A DNA stretch of 22,205 bases from CAZAQB01 sp964487155. GTDB lineage: Bacteria > Pseudomonadota > Gammaproteobacteria > Nitrococcales > Nitrococcaceae. Under the pieces are notes generated by a model. It was not told the origin of the DNA. It saw only the letters and a list, made by a program, of their open reading frames with translations, and made no database searches. Shown in pieces: positions 9,674-16,719 of this stretch. The stretch's first letter is position 1, and each line of letters begins with the position of its first letter. The position numbers and the translations under genes were made by a program. Location of the stretch: contig CAZAQB010000049.1 in assembly GCA_964487155.1 (NCBI GenBank), positions 1 through 22,205 of the forward strand, in the 5' to 3' direction.

Positions 9674-10252
9674 GTGGAACTGCACAAGTTTGGCATCAAG
9701 CTGTTCGCGGAGGGCGCCGCCGAACTGGAACTGCTGGAACTGATCCCCGTGTTCCACGGCTGGATCCAGCAGGGACAGCTGTCGGACCTGGCCATCGACG
9801 TGGCGGACTACACCCATGTCCACCACGGCCCGGGCGTGATGCTCATCGCCCACGAGGGCAACTATGCCCTGGACGAGGCCGGGGGCCGGCGCGGTCTCGC
9901 CTACTACCTGAAGCGGCCGGTCACCGCCGGCGGCGCCGCTGCCCTGGAGCGTGCCCTGCACCGGGCGTTGCAGGCGGCCCGGCTGCTGGAAGCCGCGCCG
10001 CCCTCCTCTGCCGCCCAGCTGCGCTTTCCGCTGACCGAGCTGGAGGTGTTCGCCAACGACCGGCTCGCCGTGGCGCACGCCATGGACCCGGCGCTGGCCG
10101 GGCCGGTACGGGAGCTGGCCGGCCGGCTGTTCGGCCCGGATGGCTATGAACTCGCCGCGGCCGCCAGTGACCGCCGGGAACGCCCTGCCCTGCGCCTGCG
10201 CCCCGCCTCTGCCGCCGCCGTGGACGACCTGCTCCAGCGGCTGGCCGCCTGA
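9674..10252 (+). CDS. Conserved protein of unknown function linked to siroheme reductase
   Basis: This 192-residue protein has no signal peptide or membrane helix and is presumably cytosolic. The N-terminal half is the more distinctive: LHKFGIKLF at 3-11, ELIPVFHGWIQQG at 23-35 and an ADYTHVHHGPGVMLIAHEGNY block at about 45-65, rich in His and Tyr. It continues with a probable helix-rich C-terminal half with low-complexity Ala/Arg content. I do not recognise an assigned enzymatic family. The GTG start at 9674 has AGGGAG seven bases upstream and lies 15 bases after the reductase stop, so the two are almost certainly co-transcribed. A role in cofactor loading, substrate delivery or electron transfer to the reductase is only inferred from this linkage. 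Confidence 0.75.
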   Translation: MELHKFGIKLFAEGAAELELLELIPVFHGWIQQGQLSDLAIDVADYTHVHHGPGVMLIAHEGNYALDEAGGRRGLAYYLKRPVTAGGAAALERALHRALQAARLLEAAPPSSAAQLRFPLTELEVFANDRLAVAHAMDPALAGPVRELAGRLFGPDGYELAAAASDRRERPALRLRPASAAAVDDLLQRLAA

Positions 10253-10284
10253 GCCCGTCACCGCGCAACCCCTGAGTTCAGGAA

Positions 10285-10309
10285 ACCCGGCGCCGCCTCG
10301 GAGCCGGGT
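10285..10309 (+). terminator. Possible terminator hairpin after the reductase operon
   Basis: ACCCGGC (10285-10291) pairs with GCCGGGT (10303-10309) around an 11-base loop. There is no following T-run, so intrinsic termination is uncertain. A smaller palindrome, CCTGAGTTCAGG, lies just upstream at 10271-10282. The rest of the 281-base gap to the first phasin holds the phasin promoter and no visible gene. Confidence 0.35.
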
Positions 10310-10427
10310 CGGCCCACTTCCCCACGAGCGCCCTCCAGTTCCAGTTCCCGCTTCAGGCTGCCTCCCTCAACCCTGCGCGCCCCTGCGCCTTCGCCTCCAC
10401 CGCTTTTCCGCGATCACAGAAATGTCA

Positions 10428-10469
10428 TGTTGCATTGCAGCACACGGCCTGCTATTGTGCACCGCAACA
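10428..10469 (+). promoter_or_regulatory. Phasin promoter 1 with paired TGCANYGCA operators
   Basis: TTGCAT (10430-10435) and TATTGT (10453-10458) are separated by exactly 17 bases, and TGC precedes the -10 as an extended -10 element. A near-perfect 15-bp palindrome, TGTTGCATTGCAGCA (10428-10442), covers the -35. A related element, TTGTGCACCGCAACA (10455-10469), covers the -10 end and the likely transcription start. Their cores TGCATTGCA and TGCACCGCA lie 27 bp apart. The same layout recurs upstream of the second phasin. The TGC/GCA composition resembles binding sites reported for the PHA regulator PhaR, so PhaR-like repression is inferred. Confidence 0.65.
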
Positions 10470-10533
10470 GTAGCAGAGAAAGCTGCACTGGCATCCGGAA
10501 CAACCGACTATCACTGCCTTAGGAGGCTGATAC

Positions 10534-10896
10534 ATGAGCAACGAGACCCTGAACAGCATCAACGAGCAGATCCAGAAGCTGGTACTCGCCCCGACCCAGG
10601 CCTTCGTGAGCCTGTCCGTGGACCACGCCGAGCGCCTGGCGAGCCTGCAGGTCGAGACCGCCAACGACTACCTGGAGCTGGGCTTCAAGCAGCTGCGCGC
10701 CGCACTCGACATCAAGGATCCCCAGGGCCTGCAGGCCTACGTCGAGGGCAGCCGCAAGGTCGCCGAGAACCTGGGCGAGCGGGTCAAGGGCGACGCCGAG
10801 AAGGTGGTGAGCCTGCAGCGTGAGTTCGCCGAGAGGGCCCAGAAGCTGGCCCAGCAGAACGTGAGCAGCTTCTCCCAGGCCGCCGGCCAGAAGTAA
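10534..10896 (+). CDS. Phasin (PHA granule-associated protein), copy 1
   Basis: This 120-residue, almost wholly alpha-helical protein belongs to the Phasin_2 family, which coats polyhydroxyalkanoate granules and controls their size and number. Amphipathic heptad-like helices run the whole length, with no signal peptide, and the residues SVDHAERLASLQVE (29-42) and ALDIKDPQGLQAYVE (57-71) are typical. Alignment by eye with the second phasin shows the same architecture, including DHxExLxSLQ, the A-D/N-P-x-x-L-x-A-Y-V segment and the GDAEKVVSLQREFAE-like C-terminus. GGAGG precedes the ATG, and the 20-base leader closely matches that of copy 2. It is a single-gene unit with its own promoter and terminator. 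No PHA synthase gene lies in this window. Confidence 0.9.
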   Translation: MSNETLNSINEQIQKLVLAPTQAFVSLSVDHAERLASLQVETANDYLELGFKQLRAALDIKDPQGLQAYVEGSRKVAENLGERVKGDAEKVVSLQREFAERAQKLAQQNVSSFSQAAGQK

Positions 10897-10923
10897 GCGG
10901 CTACGCGGACTCTCCGCGGCGCC

Positions 10924-10953
10924 AGGGCCGTCCCTCGGGGCGGCCCTTTTTTT
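10924..10953 (+). terminator. Rho-independent terminator of phasin 1
   Basis: AGGGCCG (10924-10930) pairs with CGGCCCT (10941-10947) and is followed by a run of seven T residues (10947-10953). It lies 28 bases after the phasin stop and separates this gene from the second phasin. Confidence 0.9.
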
Positions 10954-11063
10954 CGTGCACCCAGCCCAGACACAGCATCTCGGCTGTACGCCCTCTGACG
11001 TCGCCTTGGGGGCCTACCTCGGAGTAGCATGGAGTCCGCCGGCAACCCCTTCCGGCACGCAGA

Positions 11064-11105
11064 TGTTGCATCGCACCATACGAACTGATATTGTGCAGCG
11101 CAGCA
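11064..11105 (+). promoter_or_regulatory. Phasin promoter 2 with paired TGCANYGCA operators
   Basis: TTGCAT (11066-11071) and TATTGT (11089-11094) are again separated by exactly 17 bases. The elements TGTTGCATCGCACCA (11064-11078) and TTGTGCAGCGCAGCA (11091-11105) have cores TGCATCGCA and TGCAGCGCA at the same 27-bp spacing as in promoter 1. About two thirds of the 17-base spacer is also identical. This indicates either duplication of the whole promoter or selection for a shared regulator. Confidence 0.65.
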
Positions 11106-11158
11106 CTCGGGAAACCGGGGTGCAGAATGCAGCAGACAACACCCTTTGGAGGCTGAAC

Positions 11159-11509
11159 ATGAACGAAGACATGATGAAGAACTTCAACGAGCAGATGCAG
11201 AAGATGGGCATGGGCCCGGCCAAGGACGCCGCCAAGCTGGGCGTCGACCATCTCGAGCAGCTGTTCTCGCTGCAGCTCGACGCTGCTCGGACCTATGCCG
11301 ACCTGGCCATGAAGGAGGCCCGGGCGGCCCTCGAGGTGGACAACCCCGAGGCCCTGAAGGCCTACGTCGAGCATCAGCGCGAGCTGGCCAACACCGTCTC
11401 CCAGCGCGTCAAGAGCGACGCCGAGAAAGTCGTCGCCCTGAACCAGGGCTTCGCCGAGAAGGTGCAGAAGATGGGCCAGGAGGCCGTCGCCAAGAGCACC
11501 AAGAAGTAA
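11159..11509 (+). CDS. Phasin (PHA granule-associated protein), copy 2
   Basis: This 116-residue helical protein is a second Phasin_2 member and probably a paralogue of the copy 260 bases upstream. Shared positions include the LGVDHLEQLFSLQLDAA segment (27-43), ALEVDNPEALKAYVEHQ (58-74) and the KSDAEKVVALNQGFAEKVQ C-terminus. Its N-terminus is Met-rich (NEDMMKNFNEQMQKMGMG) and differs from copy 1. GGAGGCTGA before the ATG is shared with copy 1, which decides the start; the longer open frame upstream runs through the promoter and is not coding. Both products are expected on PHA granules, possibly with different affinities or conditions. Confidence 0.9.
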   Translation: MNEDMMKNFNEQMQKMGMGPAKDAAKLGVDHLEQLFSLQLDAARTYADLAMKEARAALEVDNPEALKAYVEHQRELANTVSQRVKSDAEKVVALNQGFAEKVQKMGQEAVAKSTKK

Positions 11510-11837
11510 GCAATCCCAGATACCCGATTTGCAGTTCGCCGCCGGCCTCCGGGCCGGCGGTTTTTTTGTGATCCGATCCCGTTTCGCCTCGCAGTGAAAA
11601 TTCCCCCGCACGTTGCGCCCGAGCCAATGTCTGATAAATACTTACCTGGGGCGGGTGAGGAGCCTCAGATCTAGCAGCTCTCGCATCGACTCGGCACCGG
11701 CATTCGGGGCAAGCCGCCGCGCGGCCTGTCCCTGTCGTTGTTGGGTTCATAGCCGGTCACCAACAGCAGGTCCATTCCGCCACCCGCCTGCAAAACGCTT
11801 TCTCCGCCAGCACCAACCTTTTCAGGGGGTTTAAGTC
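11510..11837. other. Intergenic region between phasin 2 and the TraT-like gene
   Basis: The first 60 bases hold the phasin 2 terminator. Downstream, TTGCGC (11613-11618), a 16-base spacer and TAAATA (11635-11640) form a possible plus-strand promoter for the TraT-like gene, which would give a leader of about 190 bases. No gene or strong secondary structure was recognised in the rest; short open frames here have no recognisable features. Confidence 0.35.
11539..11567 (+). terminator. Rho-independent terminator of phasin 2
   Basis: CCGCCGGCC (11539-11547) pairs perfectly with GGCCGGCGG (11552-11560) around a four-base loop and is followed by seven T residues (11561-11567). It sits 29 bases after the phasin stop. 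Confidence 0.92.
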
Positions 11838-12695
11838 ATGACGGCAAGGCAAGAGTTTTCCTCTCGAATCTGGGTCCCGCTCCTGGGACTCCTGGTAACC
11901 GCCGTGGCACTTTCAGGCTGCGGCCGGCAGCTCGGCAGTATGGTGGGCAGCAAGGATGCCGAAGCCCGTTCCGGCATCGTCTGGAACGTTCCGGCGCCCT
12001 TCCTGGAGCCGCAACCCGCCAGCAACCGCACGGTCTACGTGCGCTGGCGGAACATCAGCGGCACTGCCGGCGTCAACCTGCAGCAGGACATCAAGGACAC
12101 GCTCGCCAGCGCCGGCTACACCGTGGTTGATGACCCCTCAAAGGCCCACTACCGGCTTCGCTCCGTGCTGCGCTACTTTGGCGAGAACGAGGCCGGCGAC
12201 ATGGGTCGCAGTGTCGCCGCCGGCCTCGGCGCCATCAGCGGTGCCGCCGTCGGCGGCGTCAGCGGCCGTGCCATTGGCGGCGGTCCGGTCTCCACCGTGG
12301 CGGGCGCCGGCGTCGGCGCCGGCCTGGGTGCCCTGGCCGGGGCGGCCATCAGCAACGCCATGGAAGTCACCGAGTGGAACCTTATCGTCGACCTGGTGCT
12401 GGAGGAATACCACCCCGGCGGCGTGGAATTCGAGGTTGCCAGCGCCAAGGGTCGGGCCTCTGACACCGGCACATCGAACGTCACGGCCACCCCGGGCGGC
12501 TCCACGGTGCAGGGGGTTTCCGGCGGCGAGATGGACCGCAACGTCCGTACCACCACCATCACCCAGCGCAGTGATTACTTCCCCCACGGCATGCGGATGA
12601 CCGCCTGGGCGCGCCAGATCGGCATGACCGAGGACGAGGCGCTGCCCGAGTTGAAAGGGCGACTGATGGCGGCGCTGCCGAATATCGTGCCCTGA
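11838..12695 (+). CDS. TraT-like complement-resistance/surface-exclusion lipoprotein
   Basis: This 285-residue outer-membrane lipoprotein has a signal segment (residues 11-27) ending in the lipobox Leu-Ser-Gly-Cys, with Cys28 as the lipidation site. The body matches the TraT family: NRTVYVRWRNISG near 63-75, an internal Gly/Ala-rich hydrophobic stretch at about 126-172 that could insert in the membrane, the EWNLIVDLVLEE segment (179-190), a TQRSDYFPHGMRMTAWARQ motif (242-260) and a C-terminal AL.P.L...L helix. Plasmid TraT blocks conjugal mating and confers serum resistance; chromosomal homologues have no proven role, and no conjugation genes are nearby. AGGGGG precedes the ATG. A strong hairpin follows the stop, so it is probably monocistronic. 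Confidence 0.85.
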   Translation: MTARQEFSSRIWVPLLGLLVTAVALSGCGRQLGSMVGSKDAEARSGIVWNVPAPFLEPQPASNRTVYVRWRNISGTAGVNLQQDIKDTLASAGYTVVDDPSKAHYRLRSVLRYFGENEAGDMGRSVAAGLGAISGAAVGGVSGRAIGGGPVSTVAGAGVGAGLGALAGAAISNAMEVTEWNLIVDLVLEEYHPGGVEFEVASAKGRASDTGTSNVTATPGGSTVQGVSGGEMDRNVRTTTITQRSDYFPHGMRMTAWARQIGMTEDEALPELKGRLMAALPNIVP

Positions 12696-12710
12696 GCGCC
12701 CCGACCGGCG

Positions 12711-12743
12711 GGCGCCCGGCACCAGTGGCCGGGCGCCTGTTTC
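12711..12743 (+). terminator. Terminator of the TraT-like gene
   Basis: GGCGCCCGGC (12711-12720) pairs perfectly with GCCGGGCGCC (12728-12737) around a seven-base loop. The following TGTTTCCC is only weakly T-rich. The very stable stem directly after the stop makes termination likely. Confidence 0.7.
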
Positions 12744-12828
12744 CCGTGGGGATACCCCCGCCGCTTCGCCTATCCGGACCAGCTGGAGTACCCTGGCTTT
12801 CGCTGGAAACCGTGGCAAAGGGAGCACC

Positions 12829-14058
12829 GTGGCCGAGGATCTATTCGTTGCGCGCCAGCCCATCTACAACGAGGGCCTGGAGACCGTCGGCTACGAGCTG
12901 CTCTACCGCACCGGCGACACCCGAACGGCCACCATCAGCGATGCCGACCAGGCCAGCAGCCGCCTTATCGTCACCACGTTCATGGAAATGGGGCTGGAAT
13001 CCCTGGTCGGCAGCCAGCGGGCCTACATCAATCTGAGCCGCCCCTTTGTCACCGCCCACATTCCGCTGCCCATGAGCCCCGAGCAGGTGGCTCTGGAGAT
13101 CGGTCCGGAGCTGGCCCTGGACCGCCGGCTGCTGCCCCATCTCAGGCGCCTGGCAGAAGACGGCTACCGGCTGGTGTTGGACGACTTCGAGTACCGCCCC
13201 GCCTATGAGCCGGCGCTGCGCCTTGCCGGCTACGTGAAGCTGGACGCCCTGCGCCTGGACGGTCCAGGACTGCGGGAGAACATCGCCCGCATCCGCCACC
13301 ACCCCCTGAAGATCATCGCCGAGAGAGTCGAGACCCGGAACGCCTATCGGCATTGCCGGGAGGCCGGTTGCGACTGGTTCCAGGGCTTTTTCTTCTGCGA
13401 GCCCGCCGTGCTGCGGGAGCGCCGGCTGCCGGCCCCGCAGCAGGCTCTGCTGGGGCTGCTGGCCCGCCTGGAGGACCCCGAAGCCAGCGCCGCCCAGGTG
13501 GAGACCCTGCTGGCCCAGGACGCCACCTTGGCGTTTCGCCTGCTGCGCTACGTCAACTGCGCGTCCCTGGGGCTGCGCGTTGAGGTGGAATCCCTGCGCC
13601 ACGCCGTGGTGCTGGTGGGCCTGGCCACGATCCGGCAGTGGGCTGCCCTGATTCTAGTGGCCCGTCTCGGCGGGCAAGATGCCCGGGAGCTGCTGGCGAC
13701 GGCCATGGTGAGGGCCCGCATGAGCCAGCTGCTGGCGGCGCGTCTCCCCGGCATCACGGCGGAAGTCCGACCCGAGCAGGCCTTCACCGTGGGCCTGCTG
13801 TCGGTGCTGGACGCCCTGCTGGAGCGGCCCATGGAGGACATCCTCGACGGCCTGCCCCTGGGTTATCCCCTGATGGTCGCCCTGGCAGCCCGGGAAGGCC
13901 CGCTGGGGGCCCTGCTGAGCCTGGTTGCCGATTACGAGTCCGGCGCCTGGGACCAACTGCCGGCGGACACCGACGCCTCGGAGTTGCGGCGCAGCTACCT
14001 GGAGGCGGTGCGCTGGTCGGAAGAGCAGCGCCGCAACCTGGAGCGCCTGAATCCATGA
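12829..14058 (+). CDS. Degenerate EAL plus HDOD domain signalling protein (YuxH-like)
   Basis: This 409-residue cytosolic protein combines an N-terminal EAL-type fold (about 1-200) with a C-terminal HDOD domain (about 200-400). The opening VARQPIYNEGLETVGYELLYR is the standard start of YuxH-like proteins. The catalytic EAL triplet reads ELL, the usual DDFGTGYSS loop is DDFEYRPAY, and the later VAEGVET-like motif is IIAERVET, so c-di-GMP hydrolysis is unlikely. The HDOD part includes FRLLRYVNCASLGL and LRHAVVLVGLATIRQWAALILVA. Such proteins act in regulatory networks controlling motility, biofilm or stress. The GTG start follows GGGAG closely. It stands alone between terminator-like structures. 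Confidence 0.88.
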   Translation: MAEDLFVARQPIYNEGLETVGYELLYRTGDTRTATISDADQASSRLIVTTFMEMGLESLVGSQRAYINLSRPFVTAHIPLPMSPEQVALEIGPELALDRRLLPHLRRLAEDGYRLVLDDFEYRPAYEPALRLAGYVKLDALRLDGPGLRENIARIRHHPLKIIAERVETRNAYRHCREAGCDWFQGFFFCEPAVLRERRLPAPQQALLGLLARLEDPEASAAQVETLLAQDATLAFRLLRYVNCASLGLRVEVESLRHAVVLVGLATIRQWAALILVARLGGQDARELLATAMVRARMSQLLAARLPGITAEVRPEQAFTVGLLSVLDALLERPMEDILDGLPLGYPLMVALAAREGPLGALLSLVADYESGAWDQLPADTDASELRRSYLEAVRWSEEQRRNLERLNP

Positions 14059-14348
14059 TCCCCGCCCGCCTCGCGGCCTGAACGCCGGCTGGTCGGTAAT
14101 CTGCCTGACTCATTTACCCCGCCACCCGATGACATAATGACGTTCGCCAGCGCGGCGCGGATCCCTGCGGGCTGGAATGCGGCAGGGTGGCCGCGGCGAA
14201 ATGCTCAAGGCATGGTTCCTGCTTGGACCTCCGATAACAACATCGCCATCGGACGATTGCGCACACCGATTTCGGCCGGAGGCCCTGGCAGCCGGTCCGC
14301 GAAGCGAAGGGGAAGGCCATCATCATTCGAAGCCGCAATCGGCGACCA

Positions 14349-14897
14349 ATGCTGCTGCGGCTGACGCTGGTTTCGGCCGCGCTGACAGGGTCCGGAATGG
14401 CCGCTGCCGGCTCGCTGGGTTGGCCAGACACGGTAGGGGCACGCCATCTCTGGGCCATCCGCAACCTCTCCGGGATGCGCCAGGAGGCCCTGGAGTTCCA
14501 GGTTCATCCGGACAGCTGGCACGCCAGCCCATTAGGCATCGATCTCAAGGGGCGGGTGGATCTTGCCGTGGGTGCGCTGCGCCTGGACGACAGGCGCACC
14601 GCGTTCGTCTCCGTCGGCCCGGTGATTCAGTGGCGCAGGCCGCTCGGCCTCGGGCCCGCCTTCCTGGAACTGGGCATCTCACCGACCTTTCTTGAAGATA
14701 CGGAGTTCAACGGCGGCACCACCGAACTTGGCAGCAACTTCCATTTCACCTCCCACATAGCCACCGGGCTTGCCTTCGGCAGCCGGCGCCAGTTTGTGGT
14801 CGGCTACCGTATCCAGCACACCTCAAACGCCAATGTCGACGCCGACAACACCGGCGTCGACTTCCACGGCATCACCGTTCGCTGGCGCTTCCGGTAG
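14349..14897 (+). CDS. PagL-like lipid A 3-O-deacylase
   Basis: This 182-residue protein has a probable signal peptide (residues 1-20, cleaved after AAA) and a beta-barrel-like alternating pattern ending in an aromatic-rich strand (ITVRWRFR). The PagL active-site motif is present as H157-T-S159-N-A, within VGYRIQHTSNANVD. In Pseudomonas PagL the third catalytic residue is a Glu 14 positions after the His; here that position is Asp171. The enzyme would remove the 3-O acyl chain from lipid A in the outer membrane. The ATG at 14349 begins the signal sequence but has no obvious ribosome site. The 290 bases upstream contain no recognisable gene; CATAAT near 14131 is only a weak promoter candidate. 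Confidence 0.78.
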   Translation: MLLRLTLVSAALTGSGMAAAGSLGWPDTVGARHLWAIRNLSGMRQEALEFQVHPDSWHASPLGIDLKGRVDLAVGALRLDDRRTAFVSVGPVIQWRRPLGLGPAFLELGISPTFLEDTEFNGGTTELGSNFHFTSHIATGLAFGSRRQFVVGYRIQHTSNANVDADNTGVDFHGITVRWRFR

Positions 14898-14900
14898 GTC

Positions 14901-15045
14901 GGTTGCTCTCGGCAACCCACACTGGGCCTGGATCAGGCCGATGTGGGACGGTGGACTGCCACGAGCGCCCGGTAGGTGCCGGGGCCCGGAGGCCCCCGGC
15001 GGGGTCTCCCCGGCCACTCCCGGAGGCTGATCGGGGAGCGGCCGG
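14901..15045. other. Four successive hairpins at a convergent gene junction
   Basis: Between the convergent PagL-like gene and the hydratase lie GGTTGC/GCAACC (14901-14917), a composite stem CCCACA/TGTGGG enclosing GGCCTG/CAGGCC (14916-14947), GCCGGGGCC/GGCCCCCGGC with one bulge (14978-15000), and CCGGCCACTCCC/GGGAGCGGCCGG (15010-15045). None is followed by a T-run. They probably serve as bidirectional transcription barriers or are repetitive extragenic palindromes. Confidence 0.55.
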
Positions 15046-15053
15046 ATAGGGAA

Positions 15054-15500
15054 TCAGACCGCCTCGGCCAGGGCCATGCGGCTGGGCACCAGGAAGGTGG
15101 CCTCCCCCTCCACCACCACGGTGTCGCCCACCCGGCAGAGAGTCTGCATGCGGATGCGCCGGCGCTCCGGCAGCACCTCCGAGACCTTGTTGACGGCGGT
15201 GACCGTGTCCCCGATTCGCACCGGTGCCCGGAAACGCAGCTTCTGGTCCACGTAGATGGCGCCGGGCCCCGGCATCCGGGTGCCGGCGACGCAGGAGATC
15301 AGGCCCGCCAGCAGCATGCCGTGCACAATACGACCCTTGAACGGCGTGGTGCGTGCGTAGTCCTCGTCGAGATGGACCGGATTGTCGTCACCGCTGATGC
15401 CCGCGAACAGCACGACGTCAGTATCGGATATGGTGCGGCTGTAGCGGGCTTCCATCCCGATTTCCAGATCCTCCAGGTAGTAGCCCTGAATCTGGCTCAT
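15054..15500 (-). CDS. MaoC-like (R)-specific enoyl-CoA hydratase, PhaJ type
   Basis: This 148-residue cytosolic hot-dog-fold protein has the hydratase-2 signature SGDDNPVHLDEDYA (36-49). Asp38 and His43 have the same five-residue separation as the catalytic Asp31/His36 of Aeromonas PhaJ. The product would be (R)-3-hydroxyacyl-CoA, which can feed PHA synthesis from beta-oxidation; the nearby phasins make this role plausible, but other MaoC functions are possible. The ATG at 15500 has AGGGGA about seven bases upstream and was preferred over the ATG at 15515, which lacks one. It is a single gene, separated by 225 bases from the sodium channel gene upstream on the same strand. Confidence 0.87.
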   Translation of the reverse strand: MSQIQGYYLEDLEIGMEARYSRTISDTDVVLFAGISGDDNPVHLDEDYARTTPFKGRIVHGMLLAGLISCVAGTRMPGPGAIYVDQKLRFRAPVRIGDTVTAVNKVSEVLPERRRIRMQTLCRVGDTVVVEGEATFLVPSRMALAEAV

Positions 15501-15686
15501 GGCAATTCCCCTCATTCCAATGCATTAAGAGTTCTTTTTAGCAGTCAGAAGCGATCCTCCGGCAGCGCCATAACGGCTGCCGCCCCATTGCGGATGGATC
15601 GTCCTGAACTCCCCGTCACGTTCAGTATATGGTGCATGCAGAACTGAATTGTGACGCGCTTCGCGCTGTAGAACTCTCTCTCCAGA

Positions 15687-15706
15687 GCCGACCGGGTCAC
15701 GTCGGC
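15687..15706 (-). terminator. Possible terminator of the sodium channel gene
   Basis: GCCGAC (15687-15692) pairs with GTCGGC (15701-15706) about 20 bases beyond the stop of the minus-strand channel gene. No T-run follows on that strand, so this is tentative. Confidence 0.35.
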
Positions 15707-15725
15707 CCGGAGTAGCGGTTCGCCC

Positions 15726-16622
15726 TCAGTCTGACGAGGCTGGCGGACGCTGCGCGGGGGCTGCGTCCTCCAGCCTTTCCATGCGCCGGTTCAGGCCCCG
15801 CAGCAGGTTGAGAATCTCCTCACGCTCGGCCCGCGCCGCGGCCTCCCGGGCCTCGCGCAGCTGCTCTTCTTCGTCCCAGTGGGCCGACTGCATGGCATTC
15901 ACCATGATGCCGATGAACAGGTTCAGCACCGTGAAGGCGGTGGTGAGAATGAAGCTCACGAAGTAGAGCCACGCATAGGGATGGGCCTCGATCACCGGTC
16001 GGGCGATGCCCATGGACCAGCTCTCCAGGGTCATGATCTGGAACAGGGTGTAGAAGCTGGCGCCGAGGGTGCCGAACCAGTCGGGGAAGCTGTCACCGAA
16101 CATCTTGGTGCCAACCACCGCGAACACGTAGAACACCAGCAGCAGCAGGCCGGCCACCCAGGCGATATTCGGCAGCGCCTGCAACAGAGCCTCCACAAGC
16201 ATCCGCAACCGGCGCACAGCGGACAGCAGCCGCAGCACCCGCAGTACCCGCAGGCTGCGCAGCACCGACAGGCTGCCGGTAGCCGGCAGCAGGGCGATGC
16301 CCACCACCACCAGATCGAACAGGTTCCAGCCGTTGCGGAAGAAGACCAGCCCTCTGCCGAACAGTTTGAGGGCGATTTCAGCCACGAACACCGCCAGAAT
16401 CGCCTGATCGGCCACCAGCAGAGCCTCGCCCATGACCCCCATGACCGTGTCCGAGGTCTCCAGGCCCAGGGTGATGGCGTTGATGACGATCAGGGCGACG
16501 ATCACGCCCTGGACGCGGGAACTCTCGATCCAGTCCCCTACCCACTTGCGCAGTCTCCCAGGGCCGGCGACCGGCTCGCCGGCCGCCTGGCGGACCGGGC
16601 CCTGCTGCTGTGCCCTCGACAC
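15726..16622 (-). CDS. Voltage-gated sodium channel, NaChBac/NavAb type
   Basis: This 298-residue inner-membrane protein is a one-domain channel that would assemble as a tetramer. Helices S1-S4 span about residues 36-145. S4 carries regularly spaced arginines (Arg122, 125, 128, 131, then 137, 138 and 140). The pore has the selectivity filter TLESWSM (198-204), identical to the filter of NavAb, and S6 follows (about 215-245). The C-terminus (250-285) is a charged coiled coil as in known NaVs. Such channels link membrane potential and Na+ entry to pH homeostasis and motility in alkaliphiles. GTG 16622 was chosen because AGGGGA lies seven bases upstream; the ATG at 16679 would add 19 residues without family resemblance. 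Confidence 0.9.
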   Translation of the reverse strand: MSRAQQQGPVRQAAGEPVAGPGRLRKWVGDWIESSRVQGVIVALIVINAITLGLETSDTVMGVMGEALLVADQAILAVFVAEIALKLFGRGLVFFRNGWNLFDLVVVGIALLPATGSLSVLRSLRVLRVLRLLSAVRRLRMLVEALLQALPNIAWVAGLLLLVFYVFAVVGTKMFGDSFPDWFGTLGASFYTLFQIMTLESWSMGIARPVIEAHPYAWLYFVSFILTTAFTVLNLFIGIMVNAMQSAHWDEEEQLREAREAAARAEREEILNLLRGLNRRMERLEDAAPAQRPPASSD

Positions 16623-16719
16623 GCGACTTCCCCTCGACGCTCCCGTCCGGCCTTCGCACCGGCCGCCGCATGATAACAACCCGGCTGCGGATACCGGTCA
16701 CTCTGAGAGGATCTCGGGC

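Noticed and set aside
15629..15645. TGGTGCATGCAGAAC upstream of the hydratase gene as a phasin-type operator
   Set aside because: The core is TGCATGCA rather than TGCANYGCA and no second copy lies 27 bp away, so it does not match the paired layout.
15879..16673. A plus-strand frame opposite the sodium channel
   Set aside because: It is antisense to the channel and is His/Gln-rich in the manner of GC-rich shadow frames.
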